Source of the DNA: Saprospiraceae bacterium
GTDB taxonomy: Bacteria > Bacteroidota > Bacteroidia > Chitinophagales > Saprospiraceae
Length of the DNA: 64,000 bases
Reading direction: 5' to 3'
Assembly (NCBI GenBank): GCA_029262995.1
Contig: JAJCYH010000015.1
Span: 1-64,000 of the forward strand
In this document: positions 17,706 to 27,389 of the stretch, one piece after another
Numbering within the stretch: the stretch's first letter is position 1
Layout: every line of letters begins with the position of its first letter
Made by a program: the position numbers and the translations under genes
Notes under the pieces: generated by a model
Databases searched by the model: none
Told to the model about the DNA's origin: nothing
The model's input: only the letters and a program-made list of their open reading frames with translations

Positions 17706-19262
17706 ATGCTGGTTCAAACCATCGCAGCTGCCGTCCAAGGCGTAGAAGCTCAAAAGATTATTGTCGAGGTAAATGCCGGAGGTACGGTGGCTGCTGGTAA
17801 GCAAATGTATTTTATGGTTGGACTTCCTGACAAAGCAGTTATGGAAGGTTTTCAAAGGATAGAATCCGCAATCAAGAATATAGGATACATGATGTTGCGA
17901 TTGAAATTGGTTGTCAATCTGGCTCCAGCAAATTTCAGAAAGGAAGGTTCGGCTTATGACCTTCCGATTGCCCTTTGTATTCTTGCAGCTACAAAGCAAT
18001 TGATACTTGAAGACCTAGATCACTATATGATTATTGGAGAACTTGCGTTGGATGGAAAGCTGCGACCAATAAAAGGGGCTTTACCAATGGCCATTAGAGC
18101 TCGAGATGAGAATTTAAAAGCTTTGATATTACCTATGCAAAATGTCAAAGAGGCAGCAATTGTAAACGATCTCAATGTCTATGGTGTCGAAAATCTGGAC
18201 CAAGCTATTTCGATTATACTAAATGAAGGCAAGATCGAACCCTACCATCTGGATACCGATTTGGATTTTGAGTATCACAAAGAGGAATATGATCTCGATT
18301 TTTCTGATGTGAAGGGTCAACATAATATTAAGCGATCCTTGGAGATTTCTGCTGCAGGAAGTCATAACGTTATTTTGATTGGTCCGCCAGGTGCGGGAAA
18401 AACAATGCTGGCAAGACGTTTGCCTACGATATTGCCGACTTTAAATCTTGAAGAAGCTCTTGAAACAACAAAAATTCATTCGGTATCGGGTTTGCTTAAC
18501 GCCAAACTTTCTTTGATTAAATCAAGACCATTTAGGTCGCCACACCATACAATTAGTGATGTGGCTTTGGTCGGAGGAGGCTCCAATCCTTGTCCAGGTG
18601 AAATTTCTTTGGCACATAATGGGGTATTGTTTCTAGATGAACTTCCTGAGTTTAAACGATCTGTTCTGGAAGTATTGAGACAACCTATGGAAGAGAGGAA
18701 AGTTACGATTTCACGCGCAAGGTTTAGTGTTGATTATCCAGCGAGTTTTATGTTGGTTGCTTCAATGAATCCTTGTCCTTGCGGTTTTCATAACCATCCT
18801 GAAAAGGAATGTGTCTGTGGTCCTGGGATTGTCAAAAAGTATTTGAATAAAATTTCTGGTCCGCTCTTAGATCGTATCGACCTTCATGTTGAAGTCACTC
18901 CGGTGAGTTATGATGAGCTATCCATTCTTCAAAGCACATCAGATTCAAGCGGGGATATTCGTGCTCGGGTGATAAGTGCAAGAGCTATACAGTCGATAAG
19001 ATTTAAGGACTTCCAATTCATTCATGCTAATGCTCAGATGCCAAGTCAGATGGTGCGTGAAATTTGTCACATGGATGGGGAAGGAAGGAGTCTGTTAAAA
19101 ATGGCAATGAAGAGACTTCAGTTGTCTGCGCGTGCTTATGATCGTATTTTAAAAGTTGCCCGCACGATTGCAGATCTTTCTTCGTGCAAAGATATCCAGA
19201 CCAAGCATTTGGCAGAGGCGATCCAATACCGAAGTCTTGATAGAGAATCCTGGTCTTCCTGA
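17706..19262 (+). CDS. YifB/ComM-family Mg-chelatase-like AAA+ ATPase
   Basis: This 518-residue protein has the three parts of YifB/ComM. An N-terminal Lon-protease-like fold (about 20-170, no catalytic Ser-Lys) includes RKEGSAYDLPIALCIL. An AAA+ Mg-chelatase core follows, with Walker A GPPGAGKTMLARRLP and Walker B GVLFLDELPEF. A C-terminal Mg-chelatase extension completes it, with a Cys cluster in MNPCPCGFHNHPEKECVCGPG and RAYDRILKVARTIADL. ComM is a hexameric helicase that promotes branch migration during natural transformation. Length and motifs are complete. It precedes dnaE on the same strand by 174 bp, but a dyad and probable promoter separate them. Confidence 0.96.
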   Translation: MLVQTIAAAVQGVEAQKIIVEVNAGGTVAAGKQMYFMVGLPDKAVMEGFQRIESAIKNIGYMMLRLKLVVNLAPANFRKEGSAYDLPIALCILAATKQLILEDLDHYMIIGELALDGKLRPIKGALPMAIRARDENLKALILPMQNVKEAAIVNDLNVYGVENLDQAISIILNEGKIEPYHLDTDLDFEYHKEEYDLDFSDVKGQHNIKRSLEISAAGSHNVILIGPPGAGKTMLARRLPTILPTLNLEEALETTKIHSVSGLLNAKLSLIKSRPFRSPHHTISDVALVGGGSNPCPGEISLAHNGVLFLDELPEFKRSVLEVLRQPMEERKVTISRARFSVDYPASFMLVASMNPCPCGFHNHPEKECVCGPGIVKKYLNKISGPLLDRIDLHVEVTPVSYDELSILQSTSDSSGDIRARVISARAIQSIRFKDFQFIHANAQMPSQMVREICHMDGEGRSLLKMAMKRLQLSARAYDRILKVARTIADLSSCKDIQTKHLAEAIQYRSLDRESWSS

Positions 19263-19373
19263 TGCAGGCAAGCTTTTAGGAAGCGGTGTGATTTTGTTAG
19301 ACTTCAAATTTTTAAGGAAAATGGATAATAAATTTCTAAAACCTTGCCTTTTCAAATAAGATACATCATATTT

Positions 19374-19402
19374 GACGTAAATTCGTCTTAATTATGACGA
19401 AT
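19374..19402. promoter_or_regulatory. Dyad operator-like site upstream of dnaE
   Basis: ATTCGTC at 19381-19387 and GACGAAT at 19396-19402 form an inverted repeat around TTAATTAT. Over the 22-bp site all but one of the 11 symmetric pairs match. A further GACG at 19374 pairs with the CGTC at 19384. The dyad overlaps TAAATTCG (19378-19385), a 7/8 match to the Bacteroidota -7 element TAnnTTTG, and ends 34 bp before the dnaE ATG. A repressor site, for example of a LexA-type SOS regulator, is a reasonable inference. Confidence 0.55.
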
Positions 19403-19436
19403 AAACCGACATATCTATTCTGTTATTATTCATTTG

Positions 19437-22424
19437 ATGTATTTAAATTGTCACACATACTACTCCTTGAAATATGGGACATTGTCTCCCCAGCAACTGG
19501 TGGATGCTGCGATAGGCCATGGTATAGAGACTCTAGTACTGACAGATATTAACAATACTTCCTGTGCTTATCAGTTTGTTCGAGCATGTAATAAGGCAGG
19601 AATCAAACCGGTTTTGGGCATTGAATTTCGCAGGGCGAGTAGGCTTACCGATGATCGTGACGAGGTCAATGTGTTCAGCATCAAGGATTCGCACTTTGTT
19701 TATTTGGGGATAGCGCAAAACAAGGAGGGATGGAGAGAGCTGAACGCACATTTGAGCCATTATTCCATGTGTAATGAGCCCATACCTGAAGTCGCTCCAG
19801 ATTTTGAGAATGCTTATGTGATCTACCGAAAATTGCCTAAACCGATTGACCAGTTAAGGGCAAATGAATTTATTGGTGTGATGCCGGGAGAGGTAAATCA
19901 CTTGTTTAGTTCTTATCTCCGCAATTTTCAAGATAGCCTTGTTGTATTTTCTCCGGTAAGTTTTTTGGATAAGGAGGGATTTCGTGTGCACAAACTTTTG
20001 CGGTGTATAGATTTGAATATTGTGATTGGTAAGCTTACTCCAGTGCATTGTGCGAAGGCTTCAGAGCGTATGTATGGTCCTGAAGAGTTGAAGCAAATAT
20101 ATAGTTCTTACCCTACCATTCTGGAAAATACGGAGCGGCTTTTGCAATCATGTTGTATAGAAATGCACAGTACGAGCTTGAATAATCGTCAGAGCTTTAC
20201 CGGAAGCAAAGCAGGAGACATGAAGCTTTTGTACAAGCTAGCACTTAATGGTTGCATACGACGTTATGGAGGCAGGAACAAGAAGGCTCGTGAGCGTACT
20301 GAAAAGGAATTGAAGATCATTGACAAGCTTGGTTTTGCTGCCTATTTTTTAATTACATGGGACATTGTTCGTTATGCACAGACGGTGGGTTATTATCATG
20401 TTGGGAGGGGAAGTGGTGCCAATTCGATTGTTGCGTTTAACCTGTATATTACGGATGTTGACCCAATGGATCTTGATTTGTATTTTGAGAGGTTCATTAA
20501 TCCCCACCGCAGTTCTCCACCGGATTTTGATATAGACTTTTCCTGGGATGAACGTGATGATGTTACAGATTATATCTTTAAGCGATATGGAAAGGAGCAC
20601 ACAGCATTGTTGGCGACTTATAATACCTTTAAGGGCAAATCTATAATTCGTGAGTTGGGAAAAGTATTTGGATTGCCAAAGGCCGATATTGACCTTATCG
20701 TGAATGAGCCATTGGCGACGGAGAAGCATCATTCATTTGCCAAGTATATTTTTCGTTTTGGTAAGTTGATTGAAGGTTTTCCCAACTATCTGTCCATCCA
20801 TGCTGGTGGTATATTAATCAGTGAAGAGTCCTTGTTTTATCACACATCCATTCAAATGATGCCAAAGGGTTTCCCTGTAACACATTTTGATATGTATGGT
20901 GCTGAAGACTTGGAATTTCACAAGTATGATATTTTAAGTCAACGGGGACTTGGACACATTAAGGATGCTGTTAAATTGGTTGCCAGTAATCAAGGGAAGG
21001 CTGTAGATGTCCGTAATGTAGAACTTATTAAGCAAGACCTTCAGGTACGTAAACAACTTAAGTCGGGGCAATGTATTGGCTGCTTTTATATTGAATCTCC
21101 AGCGATGCGGGGATTACTAACTAAACTGGCATGTGACAATTATGTGCAATTGGTTGCTGCCAGTTCGATTATTCGTCCCGGTGTAGCTAAGTCGGGGATG
21201 ATGAGAGAATATATATCTCGTTTTCATGACCCTGACTCTTTCACATATATTCACCCCATATTCGAAGAACACCTCGGTGAAACCTATGGCGTAATGGTAT
21301 ATCAGGAGGATGTAATGAAGATTGTACACCATTTTGCGGGCTTGGAGCTTGATGAATCGGATGTATTAAGGAGGATTATGACGGGGAAGAAGAAAAGTTC
21401 CGATACTTTTACTCGGCTGCGGGAAAAATACTTTAGCAATTGCAAACAGAGGGCCTATCCTGATGACCTGACTCAGGAGGTATGGCGCCAGATAGAGAGC
21501 TTTAGTGGGTATTCTTTTTGTAAAGCGCACTCTGCAAGTTTTGCCGTTGAATCTTTTCAGAGTCTTTATTTAAAGACTTATTACCCCAAGGAGTTTATGG
21601 TAGCTGTCATCAATAATTTTGGTGGTTTTTACAACACTGAGATTTATGTGCATGAGGCAAGGATGTGTGGTGCAAAGATTGAGGCACCTTGTATTAATCA
21701 CAGCAGGTATTTGACGCATATTTATGGAGATGAAATTTATATAGGCTTTGTTCATGTGGCGCAGTTGGAACGGCGCTTGGTTCAAAAGATACTAAATGAA
21801 CGTGATGATAACGGTTCTTTTCAAGGGCTTAATGACTTTGTAAGCAGGCTTGATGTTAGCAAAGAGCAATTGGAGATATTAATCCGTGTAGGCGCGTTTA
21901 GATTTACTGGCTTAAACAAGTATGCGCTCATGTGGGAGAAGAATGCTGTTCATAATCCAGCTATTCGCCGAAACAGGAGTGCACATCTTTTTGGTGTCGA
22001 AGAGGAAGACTTTGACTTACCAATTATGGAGGAAGATGTTTACGAGCAAGCTTTCGATGAAATTGAATTATTGGGTTTTCCGTTGTGTTCTCCGTTTGAT
22101 TTGGTTGAGACAGAATTCAGAGGTGACATTAGTTCAGAAGATATGGTTCTTAATTTGGGTAAGCGGATCAGAATGGTGGGGTATTTTGTTACCCGCAAAA
22201 ATGTGACGACATCCAATCGTAAGTTGATGAACTTTGGCACATGGCTTGACTGTAAGGGTAAGTTTTTTGACAGCACTCACTTTCCCCCTTCACTGGCTCG
22301 CTATCCTTTTAAGGGGAAGGGCTGTTATGTGTTGACAGGAAAGATAGTGGAAGACTTTGGGTTTCCCAGTATAGAAGTTGATAAGATGGAGAAGCTTACC
22401 TATATCAAAGATGTTAGGTATTGA
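19437..22424 (+). CDS. dnaE: DNA polymerase III alpha subunit, DnaE2/ImuC-like (short DnaE)
   Basis: This C-family polymerase is about 995 residues long, shorter than replicative DnaE (about 1160-1200). The N-terminal PHP domain starts LNCHTYYSLKYG; the first metal His of the usual HxH is Asn, so exonuclease activity is doubtful. The polymerase core shows the catalytic PDFDIDFSWDERDD, GRGSGANSIVAF, VYQEDVMKI, RRIMTGKKKSSD and FSGYSFCKAHSASFA. A helix-hairpin-helix region (ILIRVGAFRFTG) and an OB-fold tail follow. Size and divergence fit error-prone DnaE2/ImuC polymerases of Bacteroidota, which usually sit with imuB/dinB and a LexA-like gene; neither is adjacent here. TTG at 19434 is in frame but ATG at 19437 is the better start. 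A dyad upstream suggests damage-controlled expression. Confidence 0.9.
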   Translation: MYLNCHTYYSLKYGTLSPQQLVDAAIGHGIETLVLTDINNTSCAYQFVRACNKAGIKPVLGIEFRRASRLTDDRDEVNVFSIKDSHFVYLGIAQNKEGWRELNAHLSHYSMCNEPIPEVAPDFENAYVIYRKLPKPIDQLRANEFIGVMPGEVNHLFSSYLRNFQDSLVVFSPVSFLDKEGFRVHKLLRCIDLNIVIGKLTPVHCAKASERMYGPEELKQIYSSYPTILENTERLLQSCCIEMHSTSLNNRQSFTGSKAGDMKLLYKLALNGCIRRYGGRNKKARERTEKELKIIDKLGFAAYFLITWDIVRYAQTVGYYHVGRGSGANSIVAFNLYITDVDPMDLDLYFERFINPHRSSPPDFDIDFSWDERDDVTDYIFKRYGKEHTALLATYNTFKGKSIIRELGKVFGLPKADIDLIVNEPLATEKHHSFAKYIFRFGKLIEGFPNYLSIHAGGILISEESLFYHTSIQMMPKGFPVTHFDMYGAEDLEFHKYDILSQRGLGHIKDAVKLVASNQGKAVDVRNVELIKQDLQVRKQLKSGQCIGCFYIESPAMRGLLTKLACDNYVQLVAASSIIRPGVAKSGMMREYISRFHDPDSFTYIHPIFEEHLGETYGVMVYQEDVMKIVHHFAGLELDESDVLRRIMTGKKKSSDTFTRLREKYFSNCKQRAYPDDLTQEVWRQIESFSGYSFCKAHSASFAVESFQSLYLKTYYPKEFMVAVINNFGGFYNTEIYVHEARMCGAKIEAPCINHSRYLTHIYGDEIYIGFVHVAQLERRLVQKILNERDDNGSFQGLNDFVSRLDVSKEQLEILIRVGAFRFTGLNKYALMWEKNAVHNPAIRRNRSAHLFGVEEEDFDLPIMEEDVYEQAFDEIELLGFPLCSPFDLVETEFRGDISSEDMVLNLGKRIRMVGYFVTRKNVTTSNRKLMNFGTWLDCKGKFFDSTHFPPSLARYPFKGKGCYVLTGKIVEDFGFPSIEVDKMEKLTYIKDVRY

Positions 22425-22430
22425 GGTTTA

Positions 22431-24101
22431 TTACTGTTTGATAAATCTGCTTATTGAACTGTTCTTATTGTTATCTGATAAAACCTTCAGGTAATACAAA
22501 CCAGGTACAAGGGATGAAACATTTATTAAAGAAGCTGAAGAGCTGCCTGCTTGAATCATAAAGCCAGCGGAATCATAAATCAGATATTTTCTAAGCGGTA
22601 GATCTGATTTAATATTAAGAAAGTCAGACGTAGGGTTTGGATAAATGGTAATAGTATAATCGCGAATGTTAGGATCATAGATCGAAGAAGTATAATCAGC
22701 AATTATAGAAGAGAAGGAACTTGCGTTGAAACGATTATTGGCACCAGGGGCTATGACCTTCAAATCGTCAAGTGAATTATTATATGTAAATGGTACTGAA
22801 AAGCTTCCTGTTTTATTTATACGCTCTCCAGGAACAATATCTTCAAGAAAGTCTAATTGAAAGTAAGCGCTAAAAGGTCCAATAAAATTGTAATAGGATC
22901 TGCTAAATACATTAGTAGATGAAATCACCGAATCGGAATTGTTCCTAAAACTGACATCAAAATCATAAAAAAAGGAATAAGTAAAAATTGAATCTCCGTC
23001 AACGATGACGTGATTGAATGCAGAGTCTTTTCCTGTGTTATGAAGTTTGAATTCATTAATTTCAAAATCGAGTCTGGTATAATCTTTAGATGAACCTGCT
23101 GAGACATTTCTTAAAAAGATATTTTTGTAGATATTACTTTCATGCAATGCAGCTTTTAACAGAAAACTGCTGTCATTATGCATATGAAAGCCCTTGATAA
23201 ATTCATATTCATTAAAGCCAGACAAGATTAAAGAATCATTTCCTTGACTATTAATTATATGCAGATCAAAAGCTTCATCTTCAGTAGAAAGAACATATAG
23301 ATTATCTTCAATCAGCTGAAGATATTGGAGACTAGGAACTGGAGAAGGTAAATCCCAAGTCCTGATTAAATTTGTAAAATCCGAATTGTAAACCAAAAGT
23401 GAGTTCTCAATTAAGACCACATTGTTATCTTGATATGTAGCGATGTCATTTATTTTAGTGGCAAATTCTATTAGCTCAATCAAACTATCTTGTGATGCCA
23501 AAAAGAGGTTTTCATTTTTATAAATAAAAATATCTCCCTCAGTATTTTTATGGAATTTCTGATTATAAGATTGCCCTAAATCCAAATAAGGTTCAACAAC
23601 TCCATTTGATAGCTTTGCGAGATCATTTTCTCTAATCAACCAGTAAGTGGAATCAGTATCTCTAATAACATCATAGGCGAAAAAATCATAATCGATATTG
23701 TCATAAGTTTCATCAACATATTTTTCAATATTATATCTACCATTTTCAATATGAATTATGTAAAAACCTGGAAGTTCAACATCATAATCTATAAGGTTAT
23801 ATATAAAGATGTCAGTGGTGCCATCCTGATTTAATACAACCTTGCTTTCTCCTGAGAAGGGACTTTCAAATATTGTTTTAATTTCATTGTTTATATAAGC
23901 AATTTTCACTGTAGTCATCGGCCATTGTCCATTGTGACTTACATAAATTAGTGAATCTCCTATCATTAAATTGGCGCCTAAGTTTGACCATCTCTGATTG
24001 TGATCCAGTAATTCAAAATTTTCTGGGATTTGTGAGTTTAGGTTGATCGTTGCTATAAATAGAAGGAGAGTTGTTATGATCTTCATAAACCGCATTTGCA
24101 T
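22431..24101 (-). CDS. T9SS type A sorting domain-containing secreted protein
   Basis: This 556-residue protein has a signal peptide (KIITTLLLFIATINLNSQ) and a classic type A T9SS C-terminal sorting domain: YPNPTSDFLNIKS, then YDSAGFMIQ and LVPGLYYLKVLSDN. The middle has no domain I can name. It is beta-rich with repeated WD/kelch-like spacing (for example YLDLGQSYNQKFHKNTEGDI), so a beta-propeller is possible. It should cross the outer membrane through T9SS and be released or anchored at the cell surface. It ends 6 bp from the convergent dnaE stop and has its own upstream gap, so it is probably monocistronic. Confidence 0.9.
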   Translation of the reverse strand: MQMRFMKIITTLLLFIATINLNSQIPENFELLDHNQRWSNLGANLMIGDSLIYVSHNGQWPMTTVKIAYINNEIKTIFESPFSGESKVVLNQDGTTDIFIYNLIDYDVELPGFYIIHIENGRYNIEKYVDETYDNIDYDFFAYDVIRDTDSTYWLIRENDLAKLSNGVVEPYLDLGQSYNQKFHKNTEGDIFIYKNENLFLASQDSLIELIEFATKINDIATYQDNNVVLIENSLLVYNSDFTNLIRTWDLPSPVPSLQYLQLIEDNLYVLSTEDEAFDLHIINSQGNDSLILSGFNEYEFIKGFHMHNDSSFLLKAALHESNIYKNIFLRNVSAGSSKDYTRLDFEINEFKLHNTGKDSAFNHVIVDGDSIFTYSFFYDFDVSFRNNSDSVISSTNVFSRSYYNFIGPFSAYFQLDFLEDIVPGERINKTGSFSVPFTYNNSLDDLKVIAPGANNRFNASSFSSIIADYTSSIYDPNIRDYTITIYPNPTSDFLNIKSDLPLRKYLIYDSAGFMIQAGSSSASLINVSSLVPGLYYLKVLSDNNKNSSISRFIKQ

Positions 24102-24258
24102 AAAGCTAAAAGAAAATAATCAGAATAAATGCTGATTAAGCTATACCAACCATGACATTTATAACGCTAATTACAGTGATTCCCTATGATAAATTGAAAA
24201 CTTGTATAATGCTTTGCTTTTGAGAAATAATTTAATCGCAGCATTGAATATTATGTCT

Positions 24259-24266
24259 TAAATTTG
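24259..24266 (+). promoter_or_regulatory. Candidate -7 element TAAATTTG for tatA
   Basis: TAAATTTG matches the Bacteroidota primary-sigma -7 consensus TAnnTTTG exactly and lies 16 bp before the tatA ATG. No TTTG was found at the normal -33 distance, so the call is tentative. The rest of the 181-bp gap shows nothing else. Confidence 0.35.
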
Positions 24267-24282
24267 TACAAAAGAAATAAAT

Positions 24283-24498
24283 ATGCTTTTTATATACTTG
24301 TTTGGATTACCAGGAGGACCAGAGTTGTTGTTAATCGCTTTTGTCGTGCTATTGATGTTTGGTGGCAAGAAATTACCAGAATTGATGAAGGGCTTAGGAA
24401 AGGGCATCAGAGAGTTTAACAATGCCAAGGCAAATATAGAAACTGAGGTTAGAGATAGTATGAAGGAGATTGACAAAAAAGCAAAGTCTGAAGATTAG
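24283..24498 (+). CDS. tatA: Sec-independent translocase subunit TatA/E
   Basis: This 71-residue protein has one N-terminal transmembrane helix (GGPELLLIAFVVLLMFG). The conserved hinge and amphipathic helix follow (GGKKLPELMKGLGKGIREFNNA), then a charged tail, as in TatA. It forms the pore-like component of the twin-arginine pathway. No tatC is near, which is common in Bacteroidota. The IorB-like protein with an RR signal in this window is a candidate substrate. The last 4 bp overlap the convergent DUF3109 gene. Confidence 0.93.
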   Translation: MLFIYLFGLPGGPELLLIAFVVLLMFGGKKLPELMKGLGKGIREFNNAKANIETEVRDSMKEIDKKAKSED

Positions 24499-25076
24499 TC
24501 TTTGGTTAAATAACTAGCTGCAGCTTCCAGTTCTTCATAAAAATCAGAGCCATATTTTCTTATAATGGCATCTTTGACAAATTCAAATACACTTACATTC
24601 TTTTTGTTCCCATGGTCACAGGCACTTGAACAAATATCCCATTGATCGTAATTAAGAGCCTCGAATCCTGTCTTATCATTTTTATATACTCTTACAGGGT
24701 ATAGATGGCAGCTGATAGGTTTTTTGAAATCTATTTGATCATCGTTATAGGCTTTTTCAATACCACAGAAGGTGATTCCCAATTCGTTTCTGCCCATGAA
24801 AACACAAGCACCATCGGGCATTAATTCTAATTCAAAGTCTTTGTCTTTACCGCTAAAAGTAAAGAAGCCCTTTTCCTCTATTTTTTGAACGGAAGCTTTT
24901 GACAAATAGGGTTTTATTTTATCCAGATGTTTCTTGATAATCTCTGTCTCTTCCTTGGGTAAAGGTGCACCATAATCACCTTCAACGCAACAAGCCCCTT
25001 TGCAAGCATTGAGATTGCAAACAAATTTTTTACTGACAACATCTTCTGAAACCAGAATATCACCTACTAAAATCAT
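24495..25076 (-). CDS. DUF3109 family cysteine-rich protein
   Basis: This 193-residue protein matches DUF3109. An N-terminal cysteine cluster (CNLNACKGACCVEGDYGAPL) is followed by PDGACVFMGRN, FCGIEKAY, ISCHLYPVR and CSSACDHGNKK. The cysteine pattern is like that of YkgJ-type proteins and suggests zinc or iron-sulfur binding. No signal peptide is seen, so it is cytoplasmic. Family function is unknown. It is convergent with tatA and has a 139-bp divergent region to the next gene. Confidence 0.88.
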   Translation of the reverse strand: MILVGDILVSEDVVSKKFVCNLNACKGACCVEGDYGAPLPKEETEIIKKHLDKIKPYLSKASVQKIEEKGFFTFSGKDKDFELELMPDGACVFMGRNELGITFCGIEKAYNDDQIDFKKPISCHLYPVRVYKNDKTGFEALNYDQWDICSSACDHGNKKNVSVFEFVKDAIIRKYGSDFYEELEAAASYLTKD

Positions 25077-25215
25077 ATGAATTATTATATTGAATAAGAC
25101 AAAAGATTTAACAATTTATGACATTTTATCAATGTCAATGAACTTGAATTGCAATAAAAAGATTTTTACTCATAATTGTTGTAAATTCGAAGCCATTTAA
25201 TAAAGCAGATAAAAC

Positions 25216-25572
25216 ATGAAAATTATGAAGGCTATTTTGTGTACAATTTTCCTATTCACTTCAATGATAATGACAGCTCAACAAAGTGCTGCAGTTCAAA
25301 ACAATGCTATTGAGAAAATGGTTAAAATGTATGAAATGACACCGGACCAAGCAAGTAACTACAAATCATTAATTTTAGAAAAATCTGAAGAAATTGGTAA
25401 GTTAAAATCTGTCTCTTTAAAAAAGTCAGATTTTGCTTTGAACCTAGAACAAATCAATTCAAAGTATGACACAAAGATTTTATCGATATTAGATGAAAGG
25501 CAGAAGAAAATTTATCAGACGCAAATAGCGATGAGAACATCTGCTACCAGACAAGTTAGAACAGACAATTGA
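25216..25572 (+). CDS. Small secreted helical protein of unknown function
   Basis: This 118-residue protein has a signal peptide (MKAILCTIFLFTSMIMTAQQ) and an alpha-helical, charged mature part with no cysteines. The arrangement of helices (KMYEMTPDQASNYKSLILEK, then KYDTKILSILDERQKKIYQ) resembles the Spy/CpxP-like or LTXXQ periplasmic proteins that are common in Bacteroidota, where TPDQ and LxxRQ motifs recur. I treat that as a resemblance, not an assignment. The gene ends 37 bp before citrate synthase on the same strand and could be cotranscribed. Confidence 0.75.
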   Translation: MKIMKAILCTIFLFTSMIMTAQQSAAVQNNAIEKMVKMYEMTPDQASNYKSLILEKSEEIGKLKSVSLKKSDFALNLEQINSKYDTKILSILDERQKKIYQTQIAMRTSATRQVRTDN

Positions 25573-25609
25573 ATCAATTATAGAAAATCATAATCCCTAC
25601 CAGATCAGA

Positions 25610-26920
25610 ATGGACAGATTAAAGCAGAAATTTTTTGAAAAATCTTCTTCACTAAAGGCAGAAATTAAAAGTTTAGCGAAAGCACATGGTTCCACAGTTA
25701 TTGACAAAGTAGATGTATCACAAATTTTAGGTGGTATGCGTGGCATTAAAAGTATGCTTTGGGAAACATCAGAACTTGATGCCCAGGAAGGCATAAGATT
25801 TAGAGGCAATTCAATCCCACAAATACAAGAAAAACTTCCTAAATGGAAAAATGGTGGAACACAATCCCTTCCTGAAGGATTGTTTTGGTTAATGTTGGTT
25901 GATGAGATTCCAACTGCAGAAGATGTAGCTTGGCTTAGTGACGAGTGGGAAAAAAGAGCAACAGTACCTCGAGCCACTTTCGATGTATTGAATGCACTTC
26001 CAATGGATACACATCCTATGACGCAGTTTATTATTGGCATTAGCAGTATGCAATCTGATAGCATATTTGCAAAGCGTTATGCTGAGGGGATGAACAAATC
26101 TGACTATTGGGATGCAACTTATGAAGATGCTATGAATCTAATCGCTCGCCTACCGGCTTTGGCATCATTTATCTACAGGAGAATATATCATGATTCAAAT
26201 CATATAAAGCCAGATACTAATTTAGATTGGTCTGGTAATTTTGCTCACATGCTGGGTATAGAAGGGGAAGACTTTAAGAGTTTAATGAGATTATATATGT
26301 TGATACATGCAGACCATGAAGGAGGGAATGCCTCTGCTCATACTGCTCACCTTGTCAACTCTACATTGGCGGATGCTTATTTATCTTATGCAGCTGCCAT
26401 GGGTTCTTTGGCTGGACCACTTCATGGTCTGGCTAATCAGGAAGTCATCAAATGGATTTTTGAAATGTGTGATTCTATTGGGACCACTAAGCCAACAAAA
26501 GAACAGATTGTTGCTTATGTAAATGAGACTTTAGCATCTGGTAAAGTTATTCCTGGATATGGACATGCTGTATTAAGAGAACCGGATCCACGATTTATTG
26601 CACAAAAGAAATTTGCTGAAGAGTTTATTAAGGATAGTGATTATGTAAATATTGTATGGAAACTTTTTGAGGTTGTTCCTGAAATTCTAGGAGGATTGGG
26701 AAAAGTCAAAAATCCATGGCCAAATGTAGATGCACACTCTGGTGCAATCTTGGTTCATTATGGTTTAACGGAGTATAGTTTTTATACCGTATTATTTGGC
26801 GTTTCCAGAGCTTTAGGTGTAATGGCTGCCAGCTGTTGGTCCAGAGCATTAGGTCTGCCTTTGGAAAGACCAAAATCTGTTAATTTTACGTGGTTAAAAA
26901 ATCAAATAAAAAACGATTGA
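25610..26920 (+). CDS. gltA: Citrate synthase, eukaryotic-type
   Basis: This 436-residue protein condenses oxaloacetate and acetyl-CoA to citrate in the TCA cycle. The catalytic histidines lie in [14 protein letters not shown] and [15 protein letters not shown], and the catalytic Asp in [28 protein letters not shown] closes the active site near the C-terminus. The long N-terminal helical part and these motifs place it with mitochondrial-type citrate synthases, which many Bacteroidota use in place of the hexameric type II enzyme. Length is normal. It is followed 5 bp later by gcvH. Confidence 0.95.
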   Translation: MDRLKQKFFEKSSSLKAEIKSLAKAHGSTVIDKVDVSQILGGMRGIKSMLWETSELDAQEGIRFRGNSIPQIQEKLPKWKNGGTQSLPEGLFWLMLVDEIPTAEDVAWLSDEWEKRATVPRATFDVLNALPMDTHPMTQFIIGISSMQSDSIFAKRYAEGMNKSDYWDATYEDAMNLIARLPALASFIYRRIYHDSNHIKPDTNLDWSGNFAHMLGIEGEDFKSLMRLYMLIHADHEGGNASAHTAHLVNSTLADAYLSYAAAMGSLAGPLHGLANQEVIKWIFEMCDSIGTTKPTKEQIVAYVNETLASGKVIPGYGHAVLREPDPRFIAQKKFAEEFIKDSDYVNIVWKLFEVVPEILGGLGKVKNPWPNVDAHSGAILVHYGLTEYSFYTVLFGVSRALGVMAASCWSRALGLPLERPKSVNFTWLKNQIKND

Positions 26921-26925
26921 TTCAA

Positions 26926-27315
26926 ATGGATGTTAGAGAAGGATTAAAATATACTAAGGAACACGAATGGATTCGTGTTGAAGGCAATACTGCCTATATC
27001 GGTATCACTGATTTTGCTCAGGGCGAATTAGGTGAAATCGTTTATGTTGAAGTGGATACAGTTGGCGATTCAATTGCAAGAGATGAGGTTTTTGGAACTA
27101 TTGAAGCTGTAAAAACAACTTCTGATCTATTTATTCCTGTAAGCGCGAAGATTCTAGAATTCAATACTAAACTTGATGAGAACGATGGTGATCAGCCTGA
27201 TCTTGTCAATAGTGATCCCTATGGTGAAGGATGGATTGTAAAAATAGAAATTGAAGATGCTTCTCAATTGAAAGATTTAATGGATCATGAGGCTTACGCC
27301 TCATTGATTTCATAA
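26926..27315 (+). CDS. gcvH: Glycine cleavage system H protein
   Basis: This 129-residue lipoyl carrier shuttles the aminomethyl group between the P, T and L proteins of the glycine cleavage complex. The lipoylated lysine lies in [13 protein letters not shown]. Family-typical segments are [12 protein letters not shown] near the N-terminus and [14 protein letters not shown] near the end. ATG at 26926 gives the family N-terminus ([15 protein letters not shown]); an upstream in-frame ATG at 26890 would add a 12-residue extension inside gltA and is unlikely. No other gcv gene is in the window. It follows citrate synthase closely. Confidence 0.96.
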   Translation: MDVREGLKYTKEHEWIRVEGNTAYIGITDFAQGELGEIVYVEVDTVGDSIARDEVFGTIEAVKTTSDLFIPVSAKILEFNTKLDENDGDQPDLVNSDPYGEGWIVKIEIEDASQLKDLMDHEAYASLIS

Positions 27316-27389
27316 AATCATCATTGACATACACCATAATTGTATGCCTTCTCATCTATTCTTTAAATGAGGACAAAAAGCTTTAAGTT

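Noticed and set aside
17706-22424. Base composition of yifB and dnaE as a sign of transfer
   Set aside because: Sampled lines give about 42-43 percent GC against about 30 percent in a neighbouring secreted-protein gene, but both housekeeping-type genes share it, so it reflects gene class rather than an island.
26890-26925. Upstream ATG for gcvH giving a 141-residue protein
   Set aside because: It would overlap the end of gltA and add a basic extension not seen in the H-protein family; ATG at 26926 fits.
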